DNA of 64,000 nt from Azospirillum thiophilum (GTDB taxonomy: Bacteria; Pseudomonadota; Alphaproteobacteria; Azospirillales; Azospirillaceae): NCBI RefSeq assembly GCF_001305595.1, contig NZ_CP012401.1, positions 744,001-808,000 of the forward strand, given 5' to 3'. The notes under the pieces are model-generated. The model was not told the origin of the DNA, did no database searches, and worked only from the letters and a program-made list of their open reading frames with translations. Both the position numbers and the translations under genes were made by a program. Shown piece after piece: positions 35,477 through 44,567 of the stretch (position 1 is its first letter; every line of letters begins with the position of its first letter).

Positions 35477-36209
35477 GCGTCAGCAGATCCTGGACGAAGG
35501 CCGGCACCACCCGGGTGGCCGGACCGTGGATTGAGCTGTGGAAATATGACGCCCCCTCCGACGGTTCCAGGTTCAGCTCGACCGTATAGGCACCGGCCGA
35601 CCGCGCCTCGGCGACGAAGCCGGCGGCCGGATAGACATGGCCCGAGGTGCCGATCGACACGAACAGGTCGCATTCCTCCAGCGCCCGCTGGATGCGGTCC
35701 ATCCGGTAGGGCATCTCGCCGAACCAGACCACGTCCGGCCGCATGCCGCCCTTGCGCCCGCAGGCCAGGCAATGGTCGTGCACCGACAGGTCGCCCTGCA
35801 CCTCCACCACGGTACGGCAATGCAGGCAGACGGCCTTCAGCAGCTCGCCATGCATGTGCAGCGGCGCGGTCGACCCGCCGCGCTCGTGCAGATCGTCGAT
35901 GTTCTGCGTCACCAGCAGCAGCTCGCCCTTCCAGCGCCGCTCCAGCTCGGCCAGCGCCCGGTGCGCGTCATTGGGCTGCACCGCCGGGTCGGCGAGGCCG
36001 CGGCGGCGGTCGTTGTAGAAGCGGTGGACGAGGTCGGGATCGCGGGCGAATCCCTCCGGCGTCGCCACGTCCTCCAGATCGACCTGACTCCAGATGCCGC
36101 CTTCGCAGCGGAAGGTGTCGAGTCCCGATTCCTTGGAGATCCCGGCCCCGGTCAGGATGACGATGGAATCGGTCGGGCGCAGTCGGTTGGTCAGCGCGGG
36201 TGAGGGCAT
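35469..36209 (-). CDS. cobB: Sir2-type NAD-dependent protein deacylase
   Basis: The 246-residue protein has GAGISKESGLDTFR at 21-34, TQNIDDLHERGG, the catalytic His in LHMHGELLK and the zinc Cys pairs CLHC and CLACG. CobB removes acetyl or succinyl groups from lysines. Functionally it is the counterpart of the Pat acetyltransferase at 25427 in this window, though the genes are not adjacent. Confidence 0.95.
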   Translation of the reverse strand: MPSPALTNRLRPTDSIVILTGAGISKESGLDTFRCEGGIWSQVDLEDVATPEGFARDPDLVHRFYNDRRRGLADPAVQPNDAHRALAELERRWKGELLLVTQNIDDLHERGGSTAPLHMHGELLKAVCLHCRTVVEVQGDLSVHDHCLACGRKGGMRPDVVWFGEMPYRMDRIQRALEECDLFVSIGTSGHVYPAAGFVAEARSAGAYTVELNLEPSEGASYFHSSIHGPATRVVPAFVQDLLTLV

Positions 36210-36317
36210 GGGATCCCCTTAGCGGTTCGGAAACCGGTCATGTGGAAAACTGCTGCGGCGTACGCTTGTCGCGCCGGGAAGTAAAGACGCTGAAATTGAC
36301 GAAAAGGAGTATCCACG

Positions 36318-36815
36318 GTGGTCAAGATCCTGTTCGTCTGCACCGGCAACATCTGCCGCTCGCCGACCGCCGAGGGGGTGTTCCGCCATCTGGCCGGGCG
36401 CGCCGGTCTGGACGGCCGGGTGACCGCCGCGTCCGCCGGCACCCACGGCTACCATGTCGGCGAGCCGCCCGACCCGCGCACGCTGCGCGCGGCGCTGGCC
36501 CGCGGTGTCGACCTGTCGTCCCAGCGCGCCCGCAGGCTGGCGGCGGCCGACTTCACCCGCTTCGACCATATCCTGGCGATGGACCATGGCCATCTGGCCC
36601 AGATGCAGCGCCTCGCCCCGCCGGGCGCCACCGCCGCGCTGCGCCTGTTCCTCGACGATGCGCCGGGGCTGGCCGGCCGCGAGGTGCCCGATCCCTATTA
36701 CGGCGGCGCCGACGGATTCGAGGAGGTGCTCGACCTGTGCGAGGCCGGGGCGCGCGGCCTGCTCGACCGTCTGGCACGCGAAAGCAAGTTTCCGCGTCGC
36801 GAACACATCGGTTAG
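36318..36815 (+). CDS. Low-molecular-weight protein tyrosine phosphatase
   Basis: The 165-residue protein starts with GTG after AAGGAG (nine-base spacing). The P-loop CTGNICRS covers residues 8-15 with Cys8 and Arg14 catalytic, and the general acid Asp is in VPDPYYGG. Standard length. It dephosphorylates tyrosine or small molecules; partner unknown. Divergent from cobB. Confidence 0.94.
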   Translation: MVKILFVCTGNICRSPTAEGVFRHLAGRAGLDGRVTAASAGTHGYHVGEPPDPRTLRAALARGVDLSSQRARRLAAADFTRFDHILAMDHGHLAQMQRLAPPGATAALRLFLDDAPGLAGREVPDPYYGGADGFEEVLDLCEAGARGLLDRLARESKFPRREHIG

Positions 36816-36898
36816 CGTCTTGCGGTTAACGTCTCGCGAAGCCCCGGTGGCTTGGTTTATGCTGGCGGGACAGAGCCCTTTCGGAGCAACCCCTCGCC

Positions 36899-38107
36899 AT
36901 GACCAGCGCAGTCACCAGCGCACCCACCGGCACCGCCACCCCCGGCGGGATCCTCGACGGCATCGTCCTGTTCGAGGCCTTCACGCCGGAGGAGCGCGCC
37001 GCGGTTGCCTCGCGCGGCCGGGTGTTCGATGCCGCGGCGGGCACGATGCTGATGCGGGAGGGCGACACCGCCAGCTCGCTCTATGTCCTGCTCGACGGCA
37101 CGGTGCGGGTGGTGCGCAGCGACAAGTTCGGCGGTCAGGTCGAGGTCGGGTTCCGCCGGGTCGGCGATTGCTTCGGCGAGATGGCGCTGATCGACGGCGG
37201 CTCGCGCTCCGCCTCGGTGATCGCCGCCACGCCGGTCCGGGTGTTCGAGCTGGAACGAGACCTGTTCCTGTCGCTGATCTCCCCCTCCCCCGCCCTGCTG
37301 GCCAAGCTGCTGCGCGAGCTCAGCCGGATGATCCGCGACGTGTCGGAGCGGGTGGTCCGCGAGGATCTTGAGCGCCGCACCCGCATCGCCGAATCGGAGC
37401 TGGCCCGCCAGCGCGCCATCACCCTGGCGGTGACCGGGCTGGCCCATGAGCTGAACACGCCGCTCGGCGTCTGCGTGACCGCGGCCAGCCACCTGAAGGA
37501 GCTGTCGCGTTCCGGCAGCGGCCCGCTCGCCACCGAGGAGCTGCAGGAGCCGGCGGCCCTGCTGGACGCCAACCTCACCCGCGCGGTGGAACTGGTGGAG
37601 GCCTTCGCCGCCATCGCCGCCTGCCAGAACACCGAGCCGCTGGAGGCGCTGGACCTGCGGCAGGCGGCGGCCGATGCCGCCGCGCTGTTCGCCGTCCAGC
37701 ACCCCGACCTGCCGCTGGAGATCGAGGTGGCTCCGGGTCCGCCCTGCCCCTGGCTCGGCTATGTCCCGCATCTGGAGCGGGTGCTGCACAATCTGCTCGC
37801 CAACGCGGCGGCCCACGGCTATGGCGGCGGTCCCGGCCGCGTCGAGGTGACGATGGCGCCGACGACGCTGGACGCCGTGCCCGCCTGGTGCCTGACCGTC
37901 CGCGACTGGGGCACCGGCATTCCGGCCCGGCATCTGCCCGCCCTGACCGACGCGTTCTTCACCACCGCCCGCGGGCGCGGGCACAAGGGGTTGGGTCTGG
38001 CGGTGGTCTTCAACACCGTGACCGGGCCGCTCGCCGGCCGGCTCGCCATCGACAGCACGCCGGGCGCCGGCACCATCGTCGGCATCACCGTGCCGCAGGA
38101 GCTGTGA
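36899..38107 (+). CDS. Sensor histidine kinase with an N-terminal cyclic-nucleotide-binding domain
   Basis: The 402-residue protein has a cNMP-binding domain at about 20-135 (LFEAFTPEERAAVASRGRVF; FGEMALIDGGSRSASVIA), a coiled linker, an H box with VTGLAHELNTPLG (His near 185), an N box HNLLANAAAHG, and the ATPase motifs RDWGTGIP and GHKGLGLAVV. There is no membrane segment, so it is cytosolic. No response regulator is adjacent. Cyclic-nucleotide or fatty-ligand control of an orphan kinase is inferred from domains. Confidence 0.9.
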   Translation: MTSAVTSAPTGTATPGGILDGIVLFEAFTPEERAAVASRGRVFDAAAGTMLMREGDTASSLYVLLDGTVRVVRSDKFGGQVEVGFRRVGDCFGEMALIDGGSRSASVIAATPVRVFELERDLFLSLISPSPALLAKLLRELSRMIRDVSERVVREDLERRTRIAESELARQRAITLAVTGLAHELNTPLGVCVTAASHLKELSRSGSGPLATEELQEPAALLDANLTRAVELVEAFAAIAACQNTEPLEALDLRQAAADAAALFAVQHPDLPLEIEVAPGPPCPWLGYVPHLERVLHNLLANAAAHGYGGGPGRVEVTMAPTTLDAVPAWCLTVRDWGTGIPARHLPALTDAFFTTARGRGHKGLGLAVVFNTVTGPLAGRLAIDSTPGAGTIVGITVPQEL

Positions 38108-38140
38108 CGGAGGGGGATCTCAGGGTAGATCGCAAGCTCC

Positions 38141-38255
38141 CCCCTCTCCCCCCCGGGGAGAGGGCCGGGGTGAGGGGGAGGCACCGGTTGGATTCTTGGA
38201 AATAGCCGCCACGCATCCCCCTCACCCTAACCCTCTCCCCGGGGGGGGAGAGGGG
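38141..38255. repeat. Inverted pair of about 40-bp GC-rich palindromic units
   Basis: Units at 38141-38180 and 38215-38255 are near-perfect inverted copies, each itself able to fold (CCCCTCTCCCC with GGGGAGAGGGG). Similar CCCTAACCCTC sequence occurs between gltB and gltD. These are REP-like intergenic repeats and probably terminate convergent transcription. Confidence 0.7.
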
Positions 38256-38310
38256 ATCCGGTCCGGCTCGACAGGAAGTGTGCACCCCGAGCGCGAAGGG
38301 GGAAATCCCC

Positions 38311-38796
38311 CTACCCGTGCAGCGCCAGCCCCTTCACCGTCTTGTCGACCGCCTTCTTCGGGCCGCGCAGCGCCAGGCCGACCAGATCGGGGGCGTCCGC
38401 ATCCTCGGCCCGGAAGACGGCGCGGTTGGCGGCGTCATGGCCGGTGGTGAACATCGCGGCGACATAGGGGACCAGCGTCAGCCCGCGCTCCAGCGCGGCG
38501 TCGCGCACGGCGCGCAGTTGGTCGCGCTCGGCGGCGAAGATCAGGATCGGCTGGCCGAGCATGCGGCCGTAGCGGCGCTCCGCCGCATCGACATAGGGCT
38601 CGCCGAGCGCCTCGGGCGCCGCGGCGGCGATGCCGGTGGCGAGGAAGGCGGCGACGTTCAGCTTCTGCCACACCGGCAGGTCGGCGCGGACGATCAGCGC
38701 AACCTTGGTGTCGAAGCGGACGGGTGCATCCGGCGAAGCGGCGCCGGTCATCGGGCTTTCAGGCATCTGGCTGTCGGTCATCTGGCTGTCGGGCAT
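38311..38796 (-). CDS. DUF2000 family protein
   Basis: The 161-residue protein has the DUF2000 pattern TKVALIVRADLPVWQKLNVAA, then GRMLGQPILIFAAERDQLRA. AAGGAG is eight bases before the ATG at 38796. The N-terminus is a small repeat (DSQMTDSQMPESPM) encoded by a slipped DNA repeat. Function unknown; often next to AraC-type regulators, as here. Confidence 0.85.
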   Translation of the reverse strand: MPDSQMTDSQMPESPMTGAASPDAPVRFDTKVALIVRADLPVWQKLNVAAFLATGIAAAAPEALGEPYVDAAERRYGRMLGQPILIFAAERDQLRAVRDAALERGLTLVPYVAAMFTTGHDAANRAVFRAEDADAPDLVGLALRGPKKAVDKTVKGLALHG

Positions 38797-38839
38797 GGCG
38801 GTGTCTCCTTCGCCGTCCCTGATGCCCGATGACGGTGCG

Positions 38840-39682
38840 TCAGTCTGGAACGTTCGTGCACAGATCGCGGTAGGCCGCCGGGGTCAGGCCGTAGGCGCGG
38901 CGGAACCAGCGGCCGAGATGGCTCTGGTCGGCGAACCCGACCGCCGCCGCGACCGGTGCCGGCGCCTCGCCGGCCGCCAGCCGCCGCCGGGCCGCCCGCA
39001 GGCGCAGCCGCACCAGATAGGCATGGGGCGACAGGCCGAAGGCGGCGCGGAAGGCGCGGTTCAGGCGGAAGCGGTCGACGCCCGCGGCGGCGGCCAGCGC
39101 CTCCAGCCCGACATCCTCGGCCATCCGGGCATGGAGAAGCTCGCGGGCCAGCGCCGCGGCGCGGTCGGGCCGCAGGCGTGGCCGCTCCGGCGGCGGGGCG
39201 AGATGGCCGGCCAGCCGCGCGGCGAGGCGGTCCACCGACAGGTCGCGGGCCAGCCGCCCCTCGCCCTGATGCAGCGCCAGGAAGGCGGAGCGGATCGCCG
39301 CGGCGAGGCCGGGATCGTCGGCCAGCGTGTCGCGGAAGCCGAACGGAAAGCCCGCCGGAAGGCCCAGTGCCTGGCCGGAGGCCGCCAGCAGCGGCACCGG
39401 CAGATAGAGCATGGCGTAGGTGAAGCCGTCCTCGCCCGGGCTGTGGCCGTCATGGGCCTCGCCGGGTTCGATCAGGATGACGCGGCCGGGGGTGCTGGTG
39501 TGCAGCCGGCGGCGGCAGCGGAAGGCCTGCACCCCCTGTTCGGTGACGCCGACCAGCAGCTCGTCATGGTCGTGCAGGTCGTAGGCATGGCCGTGGAAAT
39601 GGGCACGGATGGTCTCGATGCCGCTCTCCGCGTCGCGGCGCACCGCCATCCAGTCCCTGCCCCGGTCCGCCGGCATGCCCAT
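38840..39682 (-). CDS. AraC-family transcription regulator
   Basis: The 280-residue protein has a cupin-like N-terminal sensing domain (HFHGHAYDLHDHDELLVGV) and two C-terminal helix-turn-helices (LEALAAAAGVDRFRLNRAFR and APVAAAVGFADQSHLGRWFR). It lies 43 bases upstream of the DUF2000 gene on the same strand and probably controls it. Effector unknown. Confidence 0.92.
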   Translation of the reverse strand: MGMPADRGRDWMAVRRDAESGIETIRAHFHGHAYDLHDHDELLVGVTEQGVQAFRCRRRLHTSTPGRVILIEPGEAHDGHSPGEDGFTYAMLYLPVPLLAASGQALGLPAGFPFGFRDTLADDPGLAAAIRSAFLALHQGEGRLARDLSVDRLAARLAGHLAPPPERPRLRPDRAAALARELLHARMAEDVGLEALAAAAGVDRFRLNRAFRAAFGLSPHAYLVRLRLRAARRRLAAGEAPAPVAAAVGFADQSHLGRWFRRAYGLTPAAYRDLCTNVPD

Positions 39683-39734
39683 ACGGCCCCTCCGCCGCCG
39701 GATCGCTCCACCGGAAGCCCCGGCGGGCGTCCGG

Positions 39735-40757
39735 TCAGTAGATCAGTTCGTTCTCGCCGCTGCCCTCGGAGATGACCAGCTCGCCGCGGGCGGCGAGATC
39801 CTTGGCCAGCTGGACCATGTACATCTGCGCCTCGTCCACCTCGCGGACGCGGACCGGCCCCATGGCCGCCATGTCCTCGCGCAGGATCTTGGCGGCGCGT
39901 TCGGACATGTTGGAGAAGAACAGATCCTTCAGCGTCTCCGACGCGCCCTTCAGGGCGGTGCCCAGCTTCTGCTTGTCGACGGTGCGCATCAGGGTCTGGA
40001 CGCCGCTGGGGTCGAGCTTCGACAGATCCTCGAAGGTGAACATCAGCGACTTGATGCGCTCGGCGCTGTCGCGGTTGCGCTCCTCCAGGGCCGCCATGAA
40101 GCGGTGCTCGGTGGTGCGGTCGAGGCCGTTGAAGATTTCCGCCAGCATCTCGTGGCTGTCGCGGCGGCTGGTGCGGGCGAGGTTGGTCATGAACTCGGTG
40201 CGCAGGGTGCGCTCGACGTCGTCCAGCACCTCCTTCTGCACCGCCTCCATGCGCAGCATGCGCATGATGACCTCCATCGCGAAGCTTTCCGGCAGCTGGG
40301 TCAGCACCCGGCCGGCATGTTCGGGACGGATCTTCGACAGCACCACCGCGACGGTCTGCGGATATTCGTTCTTCAGGTAGTTGGACAGGACCGATTCGTT
40401 GACGTTGGCCAGCTTGTCCCACATGGTCCGGCCGGCCGGACCGCGGATTTCCTCCATGATCTGGTCGACCTTGTCCTTGGGCAGGGTCTTCAGCAGGAGG
40501 CGCTCGGTCGAATCGAAGGAGCCGACGAGCGAGCCGGTGGCCGACATCTGCTCCGCGAACTCGACGAACAGGCGCTCGATCAGGTTGGCCGACACGGTGC
40601 CCAGGTTGGCCATCACCTGGGACAGCTCCTTGATCTCCTCGTCGTCCATCAGGGAGAACAGCTTGGACGAATGCTCCTCGCCCAGCGCCAGCATCATGAT
40701 GGCGGCCTTTTCGGGGCCGGTGAGGGTCCGGTAATCCTCGCGAACCTTCAACGCCAT
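39735..40757 (-). CDS. fliG: Flagellar motor switch protein FliG
   Basis: The 340-residue protein has N, middle and C domains of Fli[21 protein letters not shown] matches the EHPQ-equivalent middle motif and [17 protein letters not shown] the C-terminal start, with the charged ridge region following. It forms the rotor C-ring and sets rotation direction. It stands alone, with no other flagellar gene nearby, so it may be a second FliG. GGTGGAG precedes the ATG at 40757. Confidence 0.95.
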   Translation of the reverse strand: MALKVREDYRTLTGPEKAAIMMLALGEEHSSKLFSLMDDEEIKELSQVMANLGTVSANLIERLFVEFAEQMSATGSLVGSFDSTERLLLKTLPKDKVDQIMEEIRGPAGRTMWDKLANVNESVLSNYLKNEYPQTVAVVLSKIRPEHAGRVLTQLPESFAMEVIMRMLRMEAVQKEVLDDVERTLRTEFMTNLARTSRRDSHEMLAEIFNGLDRTTEHRFMAALEERNRDSAERIKSLMFTFEDLSKLDPSGVQTLMRTVDKQKLGTALKGASETLKDLFFSNMSERAAKILREDMAAMGPVRVREVDEAQMYMVQLAKDLAARGELVISEGSGENELIY

Positions 40758-40881
40758 ATGCCTGTCTCCACCAATCCGCATTCATGGACGGGGGTAAGGG
40801 GCCGCGATGCGCGGCCGGCCGTTCCCATCGACACGATCCTGATCGTCCGTTGTAATACGATCCAGTTGGGGGTTCCATCCC

Positions 40882-40946
40882 CAAGGGGGGAGCAAAGAAG
40901 GGACAAATTTAGTCAAATCCCTTCCTTGTCCCCTTTGCCCCCCTTG
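40882..40946. repeat. Imperfect inverted repeat between aminopeptidase and fliG genes
   Basis: Arms 40882-40916 and 40926-40946 (GGGGGGAGCAAAGAAGGGAC against a matching right arm) with an AT-rich centre. Together with CCCCCTATGGGGGC just beyond, it may end the upstream transcript or be a REP-like unit. Confidence 0.5.
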
Positions 40947-40967
40947 CCCCCTATGGGGGCCGTGGCC

Positions 40968-42359
<1,392 letters not shown>

Positions 42360-42599
42360 GACGGGTAATCCTTCTCACGAAATCACGTCACGCATCCGGT
42401 GCGGATGCCCACCCCCAAGGATGGCGTGCCGAACGCCGGCTGGAAAGGGGGAGGATGCGCCGGACAGGCATGGCGGAGGCGCCCGACGGCTCTCCGGCCA
42501 CGCGTCGGCCGTCCTTGACCGGAGCTTGCGGAGATGCGGAGGGGGCGGCATGCTCGGCCACCGATTTTGCGCGATCCCGCGCCTGCCCGCGAGGTACCG

Positions 42600-43250
42600 A
42601 TGTCCGACATGACCCTGGTGATGGGAAACAAGGCCTACTCGTCCTGGTCGCTGCGCCCCTGGCTGGCGATGAAACAGGCCGGGCTGCCGTTCGCCGAGAC
42701 CGTGATTCCCCTGCGCCAGCCCGACACCGCCGCGCGCATCGCCGCACACTCGCCGTCCGGCCGGGTGCCCTGCCTGCTCGATGGCGACCTCGTCCTCTGG
42801 GATTCGCTGGCGATCTGCGAGTATGTGGCGGAACTGGCGCCCGGGGCCGGGCTGTGGCCGGCGGACCGCGCCGCCCGCGCGGTGGCCCGCGCGGTGTCGG
42901 CGGAGATGCATTCCGGCTTCGTCTCGCTGCGCACCACCATGTCGATGGATCTCAGGCGCGACCGCAAGGGCGAGGGCATGACGGAGGCGACCGCCGCCGA
43001 CATCGCCCGCATCGAGGCGCTGTGGGCCGATGCCCGCACCCGCTTCGGCGGGCCGGCGGGCGGGCCCTTCCTGTTCGGCGCCTTCACCATCGCCGACGCC
43101 ATGTTCGCCCCGGTGGTGACGCGGCTGGAGACCTACGGCGTCGCGGTGTCGCCGGAAACGCGCGCCTACATGGACGCGGTGCTGGCCCTGCCGGCGATGC
43201 GGGAATGGACCGCTGCGGCCAAGGCGGAGCCTTGGGAGTTGCCGCTCTGA
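42600..43250 (+). CDS. Glutathione S-transferase family protein
   Basis: The 216-residue protein has a thioredoxin-like N-terminal domain (MGNKAYSSWSLRPWLAMKQA, with SSWS as the likely catalytic Ser region; SGRVPCLLDGD with cis-Pro; WDSLAICEYVAE) and a helical C-terminal domain. This matches the YfcF-like bacterial GSTs. GAGGT precedes the ATG at 42600. Substrate unknown. Confidence 0.93.
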   Translation: MSDMTLVMGNKAYSSWSLRPWLAMKQAGLPFAETVIPLRQPDTAARIAAHSPSGRVPCLLDGDLVLWDSLAICEYVAELAPGAGLWPADRAARAVARAVSAEMHSGFVSLRTTMSMDLRRDRKGEGMTEATAADIARIEALWADARTRFGGPAGGPFLFGAFTIADAMFAPVVTRLETYGVAVSPETRAYMDAVLALPAMREWTAAAKAEPWELPL

Positions 43251-43296
43251 CCGCCCTCGGCGGTCCCTCCCCCGATGGGGAGGGAGGCGCCCCCGG

Positions 43297-43689
43297 TCAA
43301 CTTGGAATGCGGGCGATCACCTTGATCTCGAAATCGAAGCCGGAAAGCCAGGTCACCCCGACCGCCGTCCAGTTCGGGTAGGGAGCCTGGGGGAAGATCT
43401 CGCTCTTCACCGCCATGATCGTCGGGAACTGGTTTTTGGGATCGGTATGGAAGGTCGTCACGTCGACGATGTCGTCGAAGCCGCAACCCGCTGCCCGCAG
43501 GGTTGCCTTCAGGTTGGCGAAGGCCAGCCGCACCTGCGCCCCGAAATCCGGTTCCGGCGAGCCGTCGGCGCGGCTGCCGACCTGGCCCGACACGAACAGT
43601 AGCGTGTCGGACCGGATGGCGGCAGAATAGCCATGCGCCTCGTAGAGCGCATGGCGGTTCTCGGGAAATACCGCGTCACGTCGGGTCAT
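43297..43689 (-). CDS. RidA/YjgF family protein
   Basis: The 130-residue protein has LLFVSGQVGSRADGSPE, QVRLAFANLKATLRAAGCGF and an end of WTAVGVTWLSGFDFEIKVIA; the usual RidA Arg in R-x-x-V-x-V-x-x-L is replaced by the T-A-V-G-V form, so it may be a non-deaminating subgroup. AAAGGAG precedes the ATG. It is divergent from a TetR gene that probably represses it. Confidence 0.9.
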   Translation of the reverse strand: MTRRDAVFPENRHALYEAHGYSAAIRSDTLLFVSGQVGSRADGSPEPDFGAQVRLAFANLKATLRAAGCGFDDIVDVTTFHTDPKNQFPTIMAVKSEIFPQAPYPNWTAVGVTWLSGFDFEIKVIARIPS

Positions 43690-43765
43690 ATCGGTCTCCT
43701 TTCGAGCCTTGGTCCGGCAAGGGCGGAATCGCCATGCGGGAATGGGTCGCTGGTCGCGCATTTCA

Positions 43766-43806
43766 CATACGCGACGTATGTAGAAGACTGGCATACGTCG
43801 CGTATG
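43766..43806. promoter_or_regulatory. Paired palindromic operator between RidA and TetR genes
   Basis: CATACGCGACGTATG (43766-43780) and CATACGTCGCGTATG (43792-43806) are exact reverse complements of each other, each an imperfect palindrome, 11 bases apart. The position in the divergent promoter region makes this a strong candidate TetR operator with two dimer sites. Confidence 0.8.
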
Positions 43807-43847
43807 TCAAGCGGATTGCGCGACGCATCTGACTGGAAAGGATCGCA

Positions 43848-44444
43848 GTGGCTGCGAAGCGTCGCATCGACACGATGGAGGAGAACCGCAGGAAGCTGCT
43901 GGCGGCGGCGCGCAAGGCCTTTGCAACGAAGGGCTTCGCAGCGTCGTCGATGGATGAGCTGACCGCGGATGCCGGGCTCACGCGCGGCGCGCTCTATCAC
44001 AATTTCGGCGACAAGACCGGCTTGCTCGGCGCCGTCGTGGCGGAGATCGACGGCGAGATGGCCGAGCGTGCGAAGCAGGCCGGGGCCTTGGCCGGCGACG
44101 GCTGGGAGGGGCTGCTCGCGGAGGGGGCCGCCTACATCGAGATGGCGCTGAACCCCGAGGTCCGGCGGGTCGTGCTGCTGGACGGTCCCGCATTCCTGGG
44201 CGATCCGTCCCGCTGGCCCAGCCAGAACGCCTGCCTGGCCGTCACGAAGCAGGCGGTGGCGGAGTTGGTGTCCGACGGCGTCATGAAACCGGTCGACGTC
44301 GAGGCCGCCGCGCGCCTGCTGAGCGGAGCGGCCTTGAATGCCGCGCTGTGGGTCGCGTCCAGTGACGACCCGCAATCCGTTCTGCCGAAGGCGATCGCAG
44401 CGTTCAGGCTGATGGCGGGCGGCTTTCTGGCGGAGCGGCGCTGA
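43848..44444 (+). CDS. TetR-family transcription regulator
   Basis: The 198-residue protein has the TetR helix-turn-helix SMDELTADAGLTRGALYHNFGDKTGLLGAV and a ligand-binding C-terminal part. It starts with GTG after GGAAAGGATCGCA. It probably controls itself and the divergent RidA gene through the operator pair at 43766-43806. Ligand unknown. Confidence 0.93.
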   Translation: MAAKRRIDTMEENRRKLLAAARKAFATKGFAASSMDELTADAGLTRGALYHNFGDKTGLLGAVVAEIDGEMAERAKQAGALAGDGWEGLLAEGAAYIEMALNPEVRRVVLLDGPAFLGDPSRWPSQNACLAVTKQAVAELVSDGVMKPVDVEAAARLLSGAALNAALWVASSDDPQSVLPKAIAAFRLMAGGFLAERR

Positions 44445-44479
44445 TCCGGCGCCGGCGGTCCGGTTCCAACGGAAACGGG

Positions 44480-44515
44480 AAACGGCGCGCCACCCTGCCG
44501 GATGGCGCGCCGTTT
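44480..44515. terminator. Bidirectional hairpin terminator
   Basis: Perfect 13-base stem (AAACGGCGCGCCA with TGGCGCGCCGTTT) and a 10-base loop between the convergent tetR and gltB genes, A-rich on one side and T-rich on the other. Confidence 0.85.
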
Positions 44516-44567
44516 TCATATCCGCCCACCGCCCCGCCGGTGAAGGCGGGGCAGGGAGCAGTCTTCG

